Positions 9,131-17,728 of a stretch of DNA of 64,000 nt are shown here, one piece after another. The stretch is from contig JABDFX010000001.1 of assembly GCA_013286315.1 (NCBI GenBank), positions 40,300-104,299 of the forward strand, given 5' to 3'. The notes below the pieces were generated by a model, which ran no database searches, was not told the origin of the DNA, and saw only the letters and a program-made list of their open reading frames with translations. Every line of letters begins with the position of its first letter. Positions within the stretch are counted from its first letter, which is position 1. Source of the DNA: Bacteroidota bacterium. Its GTDB lineage: Bacteria; Bacteroidota; Bacteroidia; Chitinophagales; Chitinophagaceae. A program made the position numbers and the translations under genes.

Positions 9131-9958
9131 CTAATTTTTGAATTTGTCTTTTTTTTCCGACGGGATCAATAACATGGTTCCCCATACACCATTGGCATCG
9201 GAATAATTCCTGTCCTTATGTAAAATCCATTTCTGATCGTTGACGCGAAATGCATCATAATTATAGTTCCTCAGAAGACTTCCTATCGCTCCATCTTCTT
9301 CAGGAGTATGTGATTCCATGAGAAAGACAGGTCTCTTTATTTGTAAACACTGATCACAGCCCTTTAACGCAAATACACCAGCGCCTTCAATATCCATTTT
9401 TATTAAATCCGGATATACAGCAATTCCTTCTTTTCCAAAATACTCGTCAATACTTGTTGCCTTGACTTTTGTTAATGTTCCTTTTTCTGCATTTTCTGCC
9501 CAGCTGTCCAGCATGGAAGATTCGTGATGGTTTTGCCCGATATAAAATTCGACTTCTCCGGATTTATCCGAACAGGCCGCCTCCACGATTTCAACATTTT
9601 TAATATCATTTTGAGCAATATTCCTCTTAAACACATCCAGAATGGAAACCGATGGCTCAAATGCGTATATCTTAGATCCTGCCGACAATTTTTTATAAAA
9701 ATAAAGCGAATAATAACCCATATTGGCCCCCACATCTGCTACAATAATATCGCGCTGATCAAATCCAAATTGCTTTATTATTTTATCGAGCGCATCCAAG
9801 GAATCGGTTTCCCAAAATCCCATGAGGGTATGGAAATTGATATCCCTCCTATAATATGATTTGAGCCCCTTTAATTTGCCAAACCAGATCGTATAAAATT
9901 TTCCTTCTCTGAAAATTGATTTGAGAACTCTTCTGTAAATAGGGGAACTAAAATTCAA
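9131..9958 (-). CDS. FkbM family methyltransferase
   Basis: 275 aa. Motif I is IVADVGANMGYYSLYF at about residues 71-86, acidic loop IYAFEPS follows, and the FkbM signature DLIKMDIEGAGVFALKG is near residue 195. It probably methylates a sugar hydroxyl on the glycan or its precursor. It sits between rfbG and rfbF, with a 7-bp repeat array in the 80-base gap upstream of it, so it interrupts an otherwise normal CDP-sugar gene pair. Confidence 0.88.
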   Translation of the reverse strand: MNFSSPIYRRVLKSIFREGKFYTIWFGKLKGLKSYYRRDINFHTLMGFWETDSLDALDKIIKQFGFDQRDIIVADVGANMGYYSLYFYKKLSAGSKIYAFEPSVSILDVFKRNIAQNDIKNVEIVEAACSDKSGEVEFYIGQNHHESSMLDSWAENAEKGTLTKVKATSIDEYFGKEGIAVYPDLIKMDIEGAGVFALKGCDQCLQIKRPVFLMESHTPEEDGAIGSLLRNYNYDAFRVNDQKWILHKDRNYSDANGVWGTMLLIPSEKKDKFKN

Positions 9959-9991
9959 TTGATTTTTTTTATTTTTTCATAATGCCCTGGA

Positions 9992-10033
9992 CCTCCCGCC
10001 TCCCGCCTCCTGCCTCCAGCTTCCGGCTTCCTG
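9992..10033. repeat. Heptamer tandem array, CCTCCNG type
   Basis: Six imperfect 7-bp units: CCTCCCG twice, CCTCCTG, CCTCCAG, CTTCCGG, CTTCCTG. It lies between the FkbM gene and rfbF. On the transcribed (minus) strand it is purine-rich with repeated AGGAGG-like text. It is the only such array found inside the capsule locus. Confidence 0.85.
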
Positions 10034-10039
10034 CCTTAT

Positions 10040-10807
10040 TCACCAGGTTTTCCATTTCGCATGCCCCGAAGCCCACATTTCATTAAGCGCGATTTTATCC
10101 CGCAGGGTGTCCATACATTTCCAAAATCCATGATGCCGGAAATTAAATAGTTCTCCCTCTTTAGCGAGTTTTTGTAAAGGCTCCTGTTCAAATACCGTTT
10201 CGTCTCCTTTAATATATTCCAGCACTTCCGGCTCACAAACAAAAAAACCGCCATTGATCCAGTTGCCGTCGCCCCTGGGTTTTTCCAGAAAGGATTCAAC
10301 GCGGTTACCCTCCGTTTCCAATGCACCAAAACGACCTTCAGGTTGTACAGCCGTCATCGTAATACTTTTCCCATGATCCATATGAAAGTCTACCAGTTTT
10401 TTTATATCCACATCCGATACACCGTCCCCATAGGTAAGTAGGAATGGCTCGTCGCCAATAAATTCCCTGGCCCGTTTAATCCGACCGCCCGTCATGGTGT
10501 CCTGACCTGTTTCCAGCAGCGTGACTTTCCAGGGCTCCGAAGTATTATTATGAACCTTGATCGCATTGGTACTTAGATCAATGGTCACATCACTCTGGTG
10601 CAAAAAATAATTCGCAAAATATTCCTTGATATAATAACCCTTATAACCCAGGAGGATTACGAATTCGGTGAATCCATAGTGGGAATATCCTTTCATAATA
10701 TGCCAGAGAATGGGTTTTCCCCCGATCTCAGCCATGGGCTTTGGCCGTATATCCGTTTCTTCACTGAGCCTTGTTCCCAAACCGCCAGCGAGAATTAATA
10801 CTTTCAT
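10040..10807 (-). CDS. rfbF: Glucose-1-phosphate cytidylyltransferase
   Basis: 255 aa, the family's normal size. LAGGLGTRLSEETDIRPKP at residues 6-24 is the nucleotide-binding signature, followed by the RfbF-typical EIGGKPILWHIMKGYSHYG, and LTYGDGVSDVD gives the metal-binding DG motif. It makes CDP-glucose from glucose-1-phosphate and CTP for RfbG. The PKPMAEIGGKPILWHIM text separates it from RmlA and from UTP enzymes. Its start overlaps the stop of the upstream glycosyltransferase. Confidence 0.95.
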   Translation of the reverse strand: MKVLILAGGLGTRLSEETDIRPKPMAEIGGKPILWHIMKGYSHYGFTEFVILLGYKGYYIKEYFANYFLHQSDVTIDLSTNAIKVHNNTSEPWKVTLLETGQDTMTGGRIKRAREFIGDEPFLLTYGDGVSDVDIKKLVDFHMDHGKSITMTAVQPEGRFGALETEGNRVESFLEKPRGDGNWINGGFFVCEPEVLEYIKGDETVFEQEPLQKLAKEGELFNFRHHGFWKCMDTLRDKIALNEMWASGHAKWKTW

Positions 10808-11982
10808 TGATGCCTGGTTGATAATGAACCCTGGATAAAATTACCTATTCTTTCCAACTGATGGCTGTATGTATTTTTATTTGCGAACGATTTTCTTTGA
10901 TTCATAAGCAAATCCGAATTCCAGTGAAACAGGTTTGTAATGGTATCACGGAATAATGCAGGCAGCAATTTATTATCCTCCCGGCTCTCATTCATCCGGA
11001 TCAGTTCCGGATATTCCTGGTAAGTTGTTATATTATTTGATATAATCACTTTGCCCGTGCTCAGATACTCCATCACTTTATGATAATTGGTTCCCTTACT
11101 CTGGTCCAGTTGCATGTCGTAACAAATCAACAACGCATCCATTCGGTTCAGCGCCATCGCCAGCTCTTTTGTTTTTAGTACACCATGGAATTCTGCATTC
11201 GTAAAGTCCTGCAGCCGGTCAATGAAAGCCTTCACTTCCGCGTCTTCAGAAGAACCGATATTTGAATCAGCGGTCATATAGATACCAAAGAAATGAAACC
11301 TACATTCCGGATTGCCACGAACAATTTGTATTAATATCTGCCGGTCAAGGTCCGGGCGCAAAAAATTACCGGACAACCCGACATTAATCGGCTGACCTTT
11401 CGCCGGCCTGATAAAAAGATTGCCGAGAAACTCTTCCGATATTCCATGATTTATAAACTCAGAAGGAATTTTAAAGTCCTTATACTTTTCGATGATTTCC
11501 CTCGTAACGGAAAACAGAACATTTGCTCCAGATGCGGCGATGATCGCATTATTATCAGAAGGCTCGTCCACAGGGTGAAATATTTTAAATATGTTCTTGT
11601 CAAAATATGACAGCGGAAACAAATTTCCGATATCAAATGACCAGATAATATCGATGGGTTTGTGAATAGCCCGAAGAATATCCCTGATTTGTTTTTTTAC
11701 GAGCCTGTTGTATATTTTTCTTGCATGAAATTTTATCCGGTAAGGAAAATATAGCTGCTGGTCGATGATAAATAGTCCCCGTTGATGTTCATCGGATTTT
11801 ACCTGGATCCTTTTCCTGCTCCAACTCCATCGATGATTGTCCGGCGGATTCAAAAAGTAAACCTCATTTCCCGCTTTTGCGAGTTCGATCGCATAATGAT
11901 GTTTGGCCAGTTTCATTTTGCCCCAGGCCTGCGGTGTGAGTATCAAAATGACTTTATTGGTGAGCCCGGATGGAATCTGCAA
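10804..11982 (-). CDS. Glycosyltransferase (GT-B, group 1-like)
   Basis: 392 aa. The N-terminus carries KVILILTPQAWGKMKLAKHHYA, and the C-terminal half has INVGLSGNFLRPDLDRQIL, DALLICYDMQL and YHKVMEYLSTGKVIISN, which fits a GT-B enzyme using a nucleotide sugar. The first nine codons overlap the DegT gene by 29 bases, so a later start is possible but would damage the first beta strand. The role is probably addition of one repeat-unit sugar. Confidence 0.82.
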   Translation of the reverse strand: MQIPSGLTNKVILILTPQAWGKMKLAKHHYAIELAKAGNEVYFLNPPDNHRWSWSRKRIQVKSDEHQRGLFIIDQQLYFPYRIKFHARKIYNRLVKKQIRDILRAIHKPIDIIWSFDIGNLFPLSYFDKNIFKIFHPVDEPSDNNAIIAASGANVLFSVTREIIEKYKDFKIPSEFINHGISEEFLGNLFIRPAKGQPINVGLSGNFLRPDLDRQILIQIVRGNPECRFHFFGIYMTADSNIGSSEDAEVKAFIDRLQDFTNAEFHGVLKTKELAMALNRMDALLICYDMQLDQSKGTNYHKVMEYLSTGKVIISNNITTYQEYPELIRMNESREDNKLLPALFRDTITNLFHWNSDLLMNQRKSFANKNTYSHQLERIGNFIQGSLSTRHQ

Positions 11983-13054
11983 TATATTTTATCATTTCTT
12001 CTGTCAGCTCAGGATACATGGGCAGCGAAAGGATTTGATCCTGAAGTTCTGTTGCCACCGGAAAATCTGTTGGTCCGTAACCCAGGTATTGATAGGCCGG
12101 CAGATTCGGCAGAGCTGTCGGATAATGAACGGACGTTTCAATTCCCTTTCCGGCTAAATAATCTGCCAGTTTCTGCCGGTTCATAGAACGGATAACATAC
12201 AGATGCCAGGTATGTTTTGTATTGGGCCTTTGTTTGGGAAGAATGATCCCGGGAATTCCCTGCAACCATTTATCATAAAATGCGGCGTTCTGTATTCTTT
12301 TTTCTGTCCAGGATGCCAGGTGCGGAAGTTTGGCACTCAGAATGGCTGCCTGTAATCCGTCGAGACGGCTATTGATTCCCTCAATCTGATGCTGGTGTTT
12401 CTTCAATGCACCATGATGAGCATACATCCGGCATTTCTCCGCCAGATCATCATCGTTGGTAATGATACAACCCGCATCACCATAAGCGCCGAGATTTTTT
12501 CCCGGATAAAAACTGATGGAGCCTGCTACACCAAAGAAACCAGCGCGCTTGCCGTTGAACTCGGAAAAATGTGACTGGGCGCAATCTTCAATTAAAAATA
12601 ATTTATGCTGATCGCAAATCTTTTTGATGGCTTCTATATTACACATCTGGCCCTGCAGATGTACGGCGATCACAGCTTTTGTTCTCGCAGTGATCTTTTC
12701 TTCCAGCAGATTTTCGTTCATACTGAAATAATCTATTTCCGCATCAACAAAAACCGGTCGGGCGCCAGTCTGGCTGATTGTCTCTGAACTGGAGATCCAG
12801 CTATTGGCCACGGTGATCACTTCATCCCCCGGTCCAATGCCCATCATTTTCATCAGTATAAATAAAGAATCCGTGCCGTTACCGCAACCGATCACATGTT
12901 TGATTCCATAGGCAGCAGCAAATTCACTTTCGAAATCACTGACAAAGGACCCGCCGATAAAGGCTGTCCTTTCAATGACCTTCGCCATCGCGTCATCTAT
13001 TTCAGTTTTGATTGACTGATACTGAGCCTTCAGGTCTGCAAAGGGGATTTTCAT
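11954..13054 (-). CDS. wlbC: DegT/DnrJ/EryC1 sugar aminotransferase, WbpE/WlbC-like
   Basis: 366 aa PLP enzyme. The Schiff-base lysine is K186 in SFYPGKNLGAYGDAG, and EDCAQSHF at about 156-163 supplies the PLP contact. Beside a WlbA-like dehydrogenase and a WlbB-like N-acetyltransferase in the same order, it most likely aminates C3 of the 3-keto sugar to give UDP-2-acetamido-3-amino-2,3-dideoxyglucuronate. The symbol rests on this trio. Other DegT substrates cannot be excluded from the protein alone. Confidence 0.85.
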   Translation of the reverse strand: MKIPFADLKAQYQSIKTEIDDAMAKVIERTAFIGGSFVSDFESEFAAAYGIKHVIGCGNGTDSLFILMKMMGIGPGDEVITVANSWISSSETISQTGARPVFVDAEIDYFSMNENLLEEKITARTKAVIAVHLQGQMCNIEAIKKICDQHKLFLIEDCAQSHFSEFNGKRAGFFGVAGSISFYPGKNLGAYGDAGCIITNDDDLAEKCRMYAHHGALKKHQHQIEGINSRLDGLQAAILSAKLPHLASWTEKRIQNAAFYDKWLQGIPGIILPKQRPNTKHTWHLYVIRSMNRQKLADYLAGKGIETSVHYPTALPNLPAYQYLGYGPTDFPVATELQDQILSLPMYPELTEEMIKYIADSIRAHQ

Positions 13055-13515
13055 GATTTATTTATTCGCCTTGCCGGATTACCGGCATACTTACCGGGCT
13101 GCAGAATATCTTTTGTAACGACAGACCCGGCTCCGATTACAACATGATCGCAGATGGTAACGGGCAGGAGGGTTGCATTGGATCCAATAGATACATGGTT
13201 TCCGATCTTTGTTGCCCGCCATTTACTTTTGTCACCGCCTGCCGGGCCGCCATCCTGGAACAGGTCATTAATAAACATAACCCCATGTCCGATAAAACAA
13301 TGATTTCCTATGGAAACCAGCTCACATATAAGACTATGCGATTGAATTTTTGTATACTCTCCAATGACTACCCCCTTTTGAATTTCAGTAAACGGACCGA
13401 CGAAACAGTTGTCGCCGATACTGCACCCATATAAATTCACGGGTTCCACCACTTTAACGTTCTGTCCGAACTGGACATCCACGATGGCCGTTTTAAAAAG
13501 AATGGGTTTATTCAA
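13051..13515 (-). CDS. wlbB: Left-handed beta-helix N-acetyltransferase, WbpD/WlbB-like
   Basis: 154 aa of hexapeptide repeats. NCFVGPFTEIQKGVVIG, KIQSHSLICELVSIG and FIGHGVMFINDLFQDG match the WbpD/WlbB pattern very closely. The family acetylates the 3-amino group of UDP-GlcNAc3NA with acetyl-CoA, giving the 2,3-diacetamido uronic acid. The trimeric enzyme is cytoplasmic. Overlaps of 4 bases with both wlbC and wlbA suggest coupled translation. Confidence 0.9.
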   Translation of the reverse strand: MNKPILFKTAIVDVQFGQNVKVVEPVNLYGCSIGDNCFVGPFTEIQKGVVIGEYTKIQSHSLICELVSIGNHCFIGHGVMFINDLFQDGGPAGGDKSKWRATKIGNHVSIGSNATLLPVTICDHVVIGAGSVVTKDILQPGKYAGNPARRINKS

Positions 13516-14534
13516 GACTCGTTGTTTTTCCTGGCCTGCCGGTAAATTTTCTCAATAATCTCAACCGTTTTTAATCCTTCCATGCCACTGGTTGCAATGG
13601 CTCCCTTACCGACCAACACGTCTGCAAGATTTTGATATACTTTATCGTGGTTTGACATTGAACCAAGATATTGCCCGTAATTATTGGGCGGGTTGCCGGG
13701 GGGCAGATTGCTGATAGGGTCAGATTCCAGGCTTTGATATTCGAGTTCATTTAAATATTGGCCACCGATCTTAACAGTTCCCTTCTCTGCAAACAAAGTA
13801 AGCGATCCCTCCATATTTTTTTTATACGCATTAACCGTATAGTTGATCGTCCCAATGGCGCCACTCAGAAATTCCATGGTCACCACACCAGTATCCTCAA
13901 ATTCGATCAGACCCTGATGATCAAAATTGCCTGTAAATGCATTTAACGATTTCAAATCTCCCAGAAACCAATAAAGCAAATCAATAAAATGGCTAAACTG
14001 TGTATATAAAGTACCGCCGTCCAAATCTTTGGTTCCTTTCCAGGAGTTTTTGTAGTAATCCGCATTCCGGTTCCAGAAGCAATTCAATTGTACACTGTAG
14101 ATTTTTCCCAGCTTTCCCTGGTCTATCAGGTCCTTTACTGCCATTACCGGAGGGTTGAACCTGTTTTGCTTTACGATGAATAATCTTTTATTGGCCCTTT
14201 CAGCCGCATTGATCATGGCCGTACAATCAGATACAGAAAGAGCCATGGGCTTTTCACAAAGTACATGTTTACCGGATTTCAAGGCTTCGATACTGTGTTC
14301 CGCATGAAGACCATTGGGAGTACAAACGGAGACGACATCAAGTGAGGGTGCCCCGGCCAACATTTCCTTTAAACTTCCAAACCATGGAACACCATATTTG
14401 TCTGCCAGTGTTTTTGCTTTTTCAATATCCGTATCACTTACGGCCGATAATTTGCCAGTCTTTAAAATATGCTCTGCATGTCGCTGGGCGATTCTTCCGC
14501 ATCCGACAATTCCAAATTCCAGGACAGTACTCAT
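13512..14534 (-). CDS. wlbA: UDP-GlcNAcA 3-dehydrogenase, WbpB/WlbA-like (Gfo/Idh/MocA)
   Basis: 340 aa. The NAD-binding start FGIVGCGRIAQRHAEHI is at residues 7-23, and LCEKPMALS carries the family's EKP motif. KQNRFNPPVMAVKDLI and SWKGTKDLDGGTLYTQFSHFIDLL match WlbA/WbpB rather than other Gfo/Idh enzymes. It oxidises C3 of UDP-N-acetylglucosaminuronate. The UDP-GlcNAc 6-dehydrogenase that makes its substrate (WbpA) is not in this window and must lie elsewhere. Confidence 0.9.
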   Translation of the reverse strand: MSTVLEFGIVGCGRIAQRHAEHILKTGKLSAVSDTDIEKAKTLADKYGVPWFGSLKEMLAGAPSLDVVSVCTPNGLHAEHSIEALKSGKHVLCEKPMALSVSDCTAMINAAERANKRLFIVKQNRFNPPVMAVKDLIDQGKLGKIYSVQLNCFWNRNADYYKNSWKGTKDLDGGTLYTQFSHFIDLLYWFLGDLKSLNAFTGNFDHQGLIEFEDTGVVTMEFLSGAIGTINYTVNAYKKNMEGSLTLFAEKGTVKIGGQYLNELEYQSLESDPISNLPPGNPPNNYGQYLGSMSNHDKVYQNLADVLVGKGAIATSGMEGLKTVEIIEKIYRQARKNNES

Positions 14535-15691
14535 CGGCCAATTAATTTTTTGAATGATCTGCGCAGCGGAGCGGTTTTGATCAGCATATTCATATATCTT
14601 TCTTTCAGCTTCCTGTCAGATTTGAATGCAGCATGCTTTTTAATGGGCAAATGCATAATCTTTTCAAATTCCTGAGGAGTCAGACCGAATTTTTTCATGA
14701 CGTATTCCTTATCGGATTGTAATTGGGCGGGGTCATACAATGGCTTTTCCAATTCCAGCAGGGCCGCAGACCTCGTCATTTGTCCGGAGCAAATCAATGT
14801 AGACAGATGCGCTTTTCTCTTGTCGATATGAAATTTTTCCGGCAAAATATAAGCCTGGTAGAATTTCGTGAACTGCGATTCATAGTGCTTGCCACCATAA
14901 TCCCGCCAGTCAAGCTCTTTCCTGATAATTTCTTTTACTTCATTTTTGTTATAGGGCACATAGTTCAGAATGGAAATAGGATTCAATCTGAGTACTGAGC
15001 TGTAGTAAACATGTTTTCTAAAATCAAAATAGGGATAGGTATTCAATCTTTTCTTGCCGAACCTCGAGTGAATATCCTTCAAATTTGCATAGTCCATTTT
15101 ATCATAAAGCCAGGATGGCGGCATGATATATTCCGTCACGATATTCGTCCCGCTGATGATATATCCCGTATTGTGCTCCCTGGCCAGTTTGTACATGGAC
15201 GCGAAAATAGCATGATCAGAAACCACTTCGATATCCACCACGGATGCATACAGATACGCCAGTTGGATATCCCGGAATTCTTCCCAGTCAATGACCAGGC
15301 TGAATAAATCGAAGCCACAACGCGTAATTATATTTTCAACATTCCTGACAGCCAGTTCAGAATCCCATCCATTATCGAGATGCACGGCAAGCGGCCTCAG
15401 ACCATGTTGTTTTACGAGCCAGGCAACATACGTACTGTCCACGCCACCACTTAATCCTATCAGGCAATCATATCGATTTCCCTTACCATCAGCTTTAATC
15501 CGGTGGACCAGGTCTTCCAGTTTTTTTTCCCCGGCCTCACCGGTAACCAATCCTTTAATGGCGGCTTGCTGGTATTCGTAATAGTAATTGCAAATACCTT
15601 TTTCATCAAAGCGGATATCCGGATCGGCTATATTGTCCATCACCGTTACCGTACACTGTTGGTATTTTGGATCTTTATTATCTACAATCAT
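14531..15691 (-). CDS. wbpG: N-acetyl sugar amidotransferase, WbpG-like
   Basis: 386 aa. The PP-loop ATP pyrophosphatase motif LIGLSGGVDSTYVAWL is at about residues 77-92. The N-terminus DIRFDEKGICNYYYEY is as in WbpG/PseA-type enzymes. These adenylate an N-acetyl group and use ammonia to make an acetamidino group. The ammonia would come from the HisF/HisH pair encoded just upstream. Its start is 14 bases after the HisF stop; its stop overlaps wlbA, which links amidination to the diacetamido-uronic acid. Confidence 0.92.
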   Translation of the reverse strand: MIVDNKDPKYQQCTVTVMDNIADPDIRFDEKGICNYYYEYQQAAIKGLVTGEAGEKKLEDLVHRIKADGKGNRYDCLIGLSGGVDSTYVAWLVKQHGLRPLAVHLDNGWDSELAVRNVENIITRCGFDLFSLVIDWEEFRDIQLAYLYASVVDIEVVSDHAIFASMYKLAREHNTGYIISGTNIVTEYIMPPSWLYDKMDYANLKDIHSRFGKKRLNTYPYFDFRKHVYYSSVLRLNPISILNYVPYNKNEVKEIIRKELDWRDYGGKHYESQFTKFYQAYILPEKFHIDKRKAHLSTLICSGQMTRSAALLELEKPLYDPAQLQSDKEYVMKKFGLTPQEFEKIMHLPIKKHAAFKSDRKLKERYMNMLIKTAPLRRSFKKLIGR

Positions 15692-15705
15692 ATACTATCA
15701 GCATT

Positions 15706-16473
15706 TCAAATCCAGGCATAAACATGTTTTTCCAAATCCTGCTGCGAAGGATAACTGATCAATACAGCGCGATGCGGCCGTTGAAAAACAAAAAAGCTTC
15801 CCGCACTCACGGCTGATGCACCGTACTGAACAGCCCTTTTAAAATCTGAAAGGGAGGCGGCCCCGCCTGCAGCTATCATCGGTATATTGATGGCATGCGC
15901 AATTTTTTCTATCATTTCAAGATCGTATCCGGAAAAACTGCCGTCGCGTTCAATCGAATTCAGGAGTATTTCCCCGGCACCCGCTTCTTCCATCTGTTTC
16001 GCAAATGCCACGGGGTTCAGGCCGGTGGCCGTTTTCCCGTTTTCAATATACACGCCGGGCTTTCCGAACAAATTCTTTTTGTAGTCAATCGAAACCACTA
16101 CACTCTGGCTCCCAAACTGCCTCGCGATCCCTGTGACCAGTGACGGATTTTTAACGGCTGAGCGGTTCAGGATCACTTTTTCCACGCCAACTGACAGAAT
16201 TTTTTTAACCTCATCAACACTGGTTATACCACCGCCGTAGGCAATAGGTATAAACGCCTCACTGACAATCTCCCTGATTCTGGAAATATCAGGTGGTCTG
16301 CTTTCCCTGCTGGCATCGATATCAATGATGGCCAGTTCATCCACTTCCTTTTCATTGAAAATGCGTACTGCGTTAATAGGATCCCCAACATATTTATAAT
16401 CTTTAAATTTTACCGATTTCACCAGGCCATTCCTGTGAATCAATAAAGCAGGTATAACCCTTATGCGCTTCAA
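15706..16473 (-). CDS. hisF2: HisF-like ammonia-channel partner of WbpG
   Basis: 255 aa (beta/alpha)8 barrel of HisF type. The second catalytic aspartate is present (D130 in VVSIDYKK), but the first is not: where HisF has D11, this protein has L11 in IPALLIHRNG. That argues against imidazole glycerol phosphate synthesis and for a role in passing ammonia from HisH to WbpG, as known for HisF2 of Pseudomonas O-antigen loci. GGGIT and IAAGGAAS phosphate-site motifs remain. It overlaps hisH by 4 bases. Confidence 0.9.
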   Translation of the reverse strand: MKRIRVIPALLIHRNGLVKSVKFKDYKYVGDPINAVRIFNEKEVDELAIIDIDASRESRPPDISRIREIVSEAFIPIAYGGGITSVDEVKKILSVGVEKVILNRSAVKNPSLVTGIARQFGSQSVVVSIDYKKNLFGKPGVYIENGKTATGLNPVAFAKQMEEAGAGEILLNSIERDGSFSGYDLEMIEKIAHAINIPMIAAGGAASLSDFKRAVQYGASAVSAGSFFVFQRPHRAVLISYPSQQDLEKHVYAWI

Positions 16474-17081
16474 AGCAGGGCAAAGTTTTCAAGAATTTTC
16501 ATCCCATATTTGTGGCTCTTTTCAGGATGAAACTGAACACCGAATATATTGTCATGGCTCACTGCCGCGGTAAAATTATATCCATAAATAGCCTCCAGTA
16601 ACACATCTTCAGGATTATCCGGTAGCACATGAAAAGAGTGCACGAAATAAAAACGTGGCTGTTCTCCCAAATCATTCGTCAGGGCGGAAGTCTTTGATCG
16701 TTTGACATCCGTCCAGCCCATATGTGGAATTTTCAAAGCACCCAGGTTGTCTTTTTTGAATTTTATTGTTTTACCGGTTATCCATCCCAGGCCCGGCTCG
16801 GTTCCTTCTTCGCTATTTTCCATCAGCATCTGAAGACCTACACAAATGCCCAATAAAGGAACCTTATCCTGTTTCACTTTTTCTTTTACCAATGGTCTCA
16901 ACCCGGATGCATTAAACTTTTGCATACAATGATCAAACGCCCCGATACCGGGAAGAATGATCTTCTCTGCCTTTTCCACGGCAGAAATATCCGATGCAAG
17001 GACGGATTCAAAACTGGCTTTTTTTAGCATATTTTGAACAGAACCGAGGTTACCCACACCATAATCAATAATTGTGATCAT
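16470..17081 (-). CDS. hisH2: HisH-like glutamine amidotransferase subunit
   Basis: 203 aa class I glutaminase. The triad is visible as C80 in LLGICVGLQML and H185/E187 in QFHPEKS. It releases ammonia from glutamine and passes it to HisF and then to WbpG. The location between an acyltransferase and hisF/wbpG, far from any histidine operon, fits the amidino-sugar role. Overlap with hisF is 4 bases. Confidence 0.92.
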   Translation of the reverse strand: MITIIDYGVGNLGSVQNMLKKASFESVLASDISAVEKAEKIILPGIGAFDHCMQKFNASGLRPLVKEKVKQDKVPLLGICVGLQMLMENSEEGTEPGLGWITGKTIKFKKDNLGALKIPHMGWTDVKRSKTSALTNDLGEQPRFYFVHSFHVLPDNPEDVLLEAIYGYNFTAAVSHDNIFGVQFHPEKSHKYGMKILENFALL

Positions 17082-17728
17082 CAGATGTTCAAATATTTCT
17101 TCCGGTAGTCCTGAAACCTGTCGGACCGGATGTATCCATTATAATCTGTATTCAGTTTATAGTGAACACATTTATCTTTTTCAAGTTGTCTGATAATTTT
17201 TGCCGGTACTCCTCCAACTAAGCAAAACCCTTCGGGAAACGATTTTGTAACAACTGCTCCTGCGGCAACAATTGTCCAGTCACCCAGGATTACACCGGGC
17301 ATTATCTTTGCGCCCACTCCAATCCAGCAATATTTTCCTATGAATACGGGAGAAGGAATATGTTTTCGGGTATCATAATAATCATGATTCGCGCTGATGA
17401 TGGCCACATTTGGTGCGATCTGGGTATAGTCGCCAATGGTGATGCCACCCTTACCCTGTATATAACATCCTTTCATAATACCCGGGTACGCATCGATCCC
17501 GACTAATATATTCTCCACATCGTACACCTTACTTGCAGAACTGACGGGCCAATAGGCTTCTCTGTTGCCGCCCAAATTCAAGACTTTCTGTTTGAACCAG
17601 AATTCAAAATTTACCCTGCCCTGGTAATCGCCGGTTTTTCTTATAAAACCAAAATAGGGAAGTTTGCAAATCAAAACGATGGGTATCTGCAGTGGTCTTT
17701 TCAAAAAATATTTTAGACGATTACTCAT
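17081..17728 (-). CDS. Hexapeptide-repeat O-acetyltransferase
   Basis: 215 aa. After an N-terminal region with a hydrophobic patch (residues 13-25) come hexapeptide coils GGITIGDYTQIAPNVAIIS, NHDYYDTRKHIPSPVFIG, CWIGVGAKIMPGVILGD and AAGAVVTKSFPEG. The NHD and H residues resemble the catalytic loop of WcaF/NodL-type acetyltransferases. It probably acetylates a repeat-unit sugar. Its N-terminus overlaps the GT2 gene upstream by 8 bases. Confidence 0.85.
   Translation of the reverse strand: MSNRLKYFLKRPLQIPIVLICKLPYFGFIRKTGDYQGRVNFEFWFKQKVLNLGGNREAYWPVSSASKVYDVENILVGIDAYPGIMKGCYIQGKGGITIGDYTQIAPNVAIISANHDYYDTRKHIPSPVFIGKYCWIGVGAKIMPGVILGDWTIVAAGAVVTKSFPEGFCLVGGVPAKIIRQLEKDKCVHYKLNTDYNGYIRSDRFQDYRKKYLNI

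Noticed and set aside
10040..10807. RmlA glucose-1-phosphate thymidylyltransferase
   Set aside because: The EIGGKPILWHIM text and the neighbour RfbG point to the cytidylyltransferase RfbF.
15706..17081. HisF and HisH as part of histidine biosynthesis
   Set aside because: No other his genes are near, WbpG lies directly downstream in the same run, and HisF has leucine at the D11 position.
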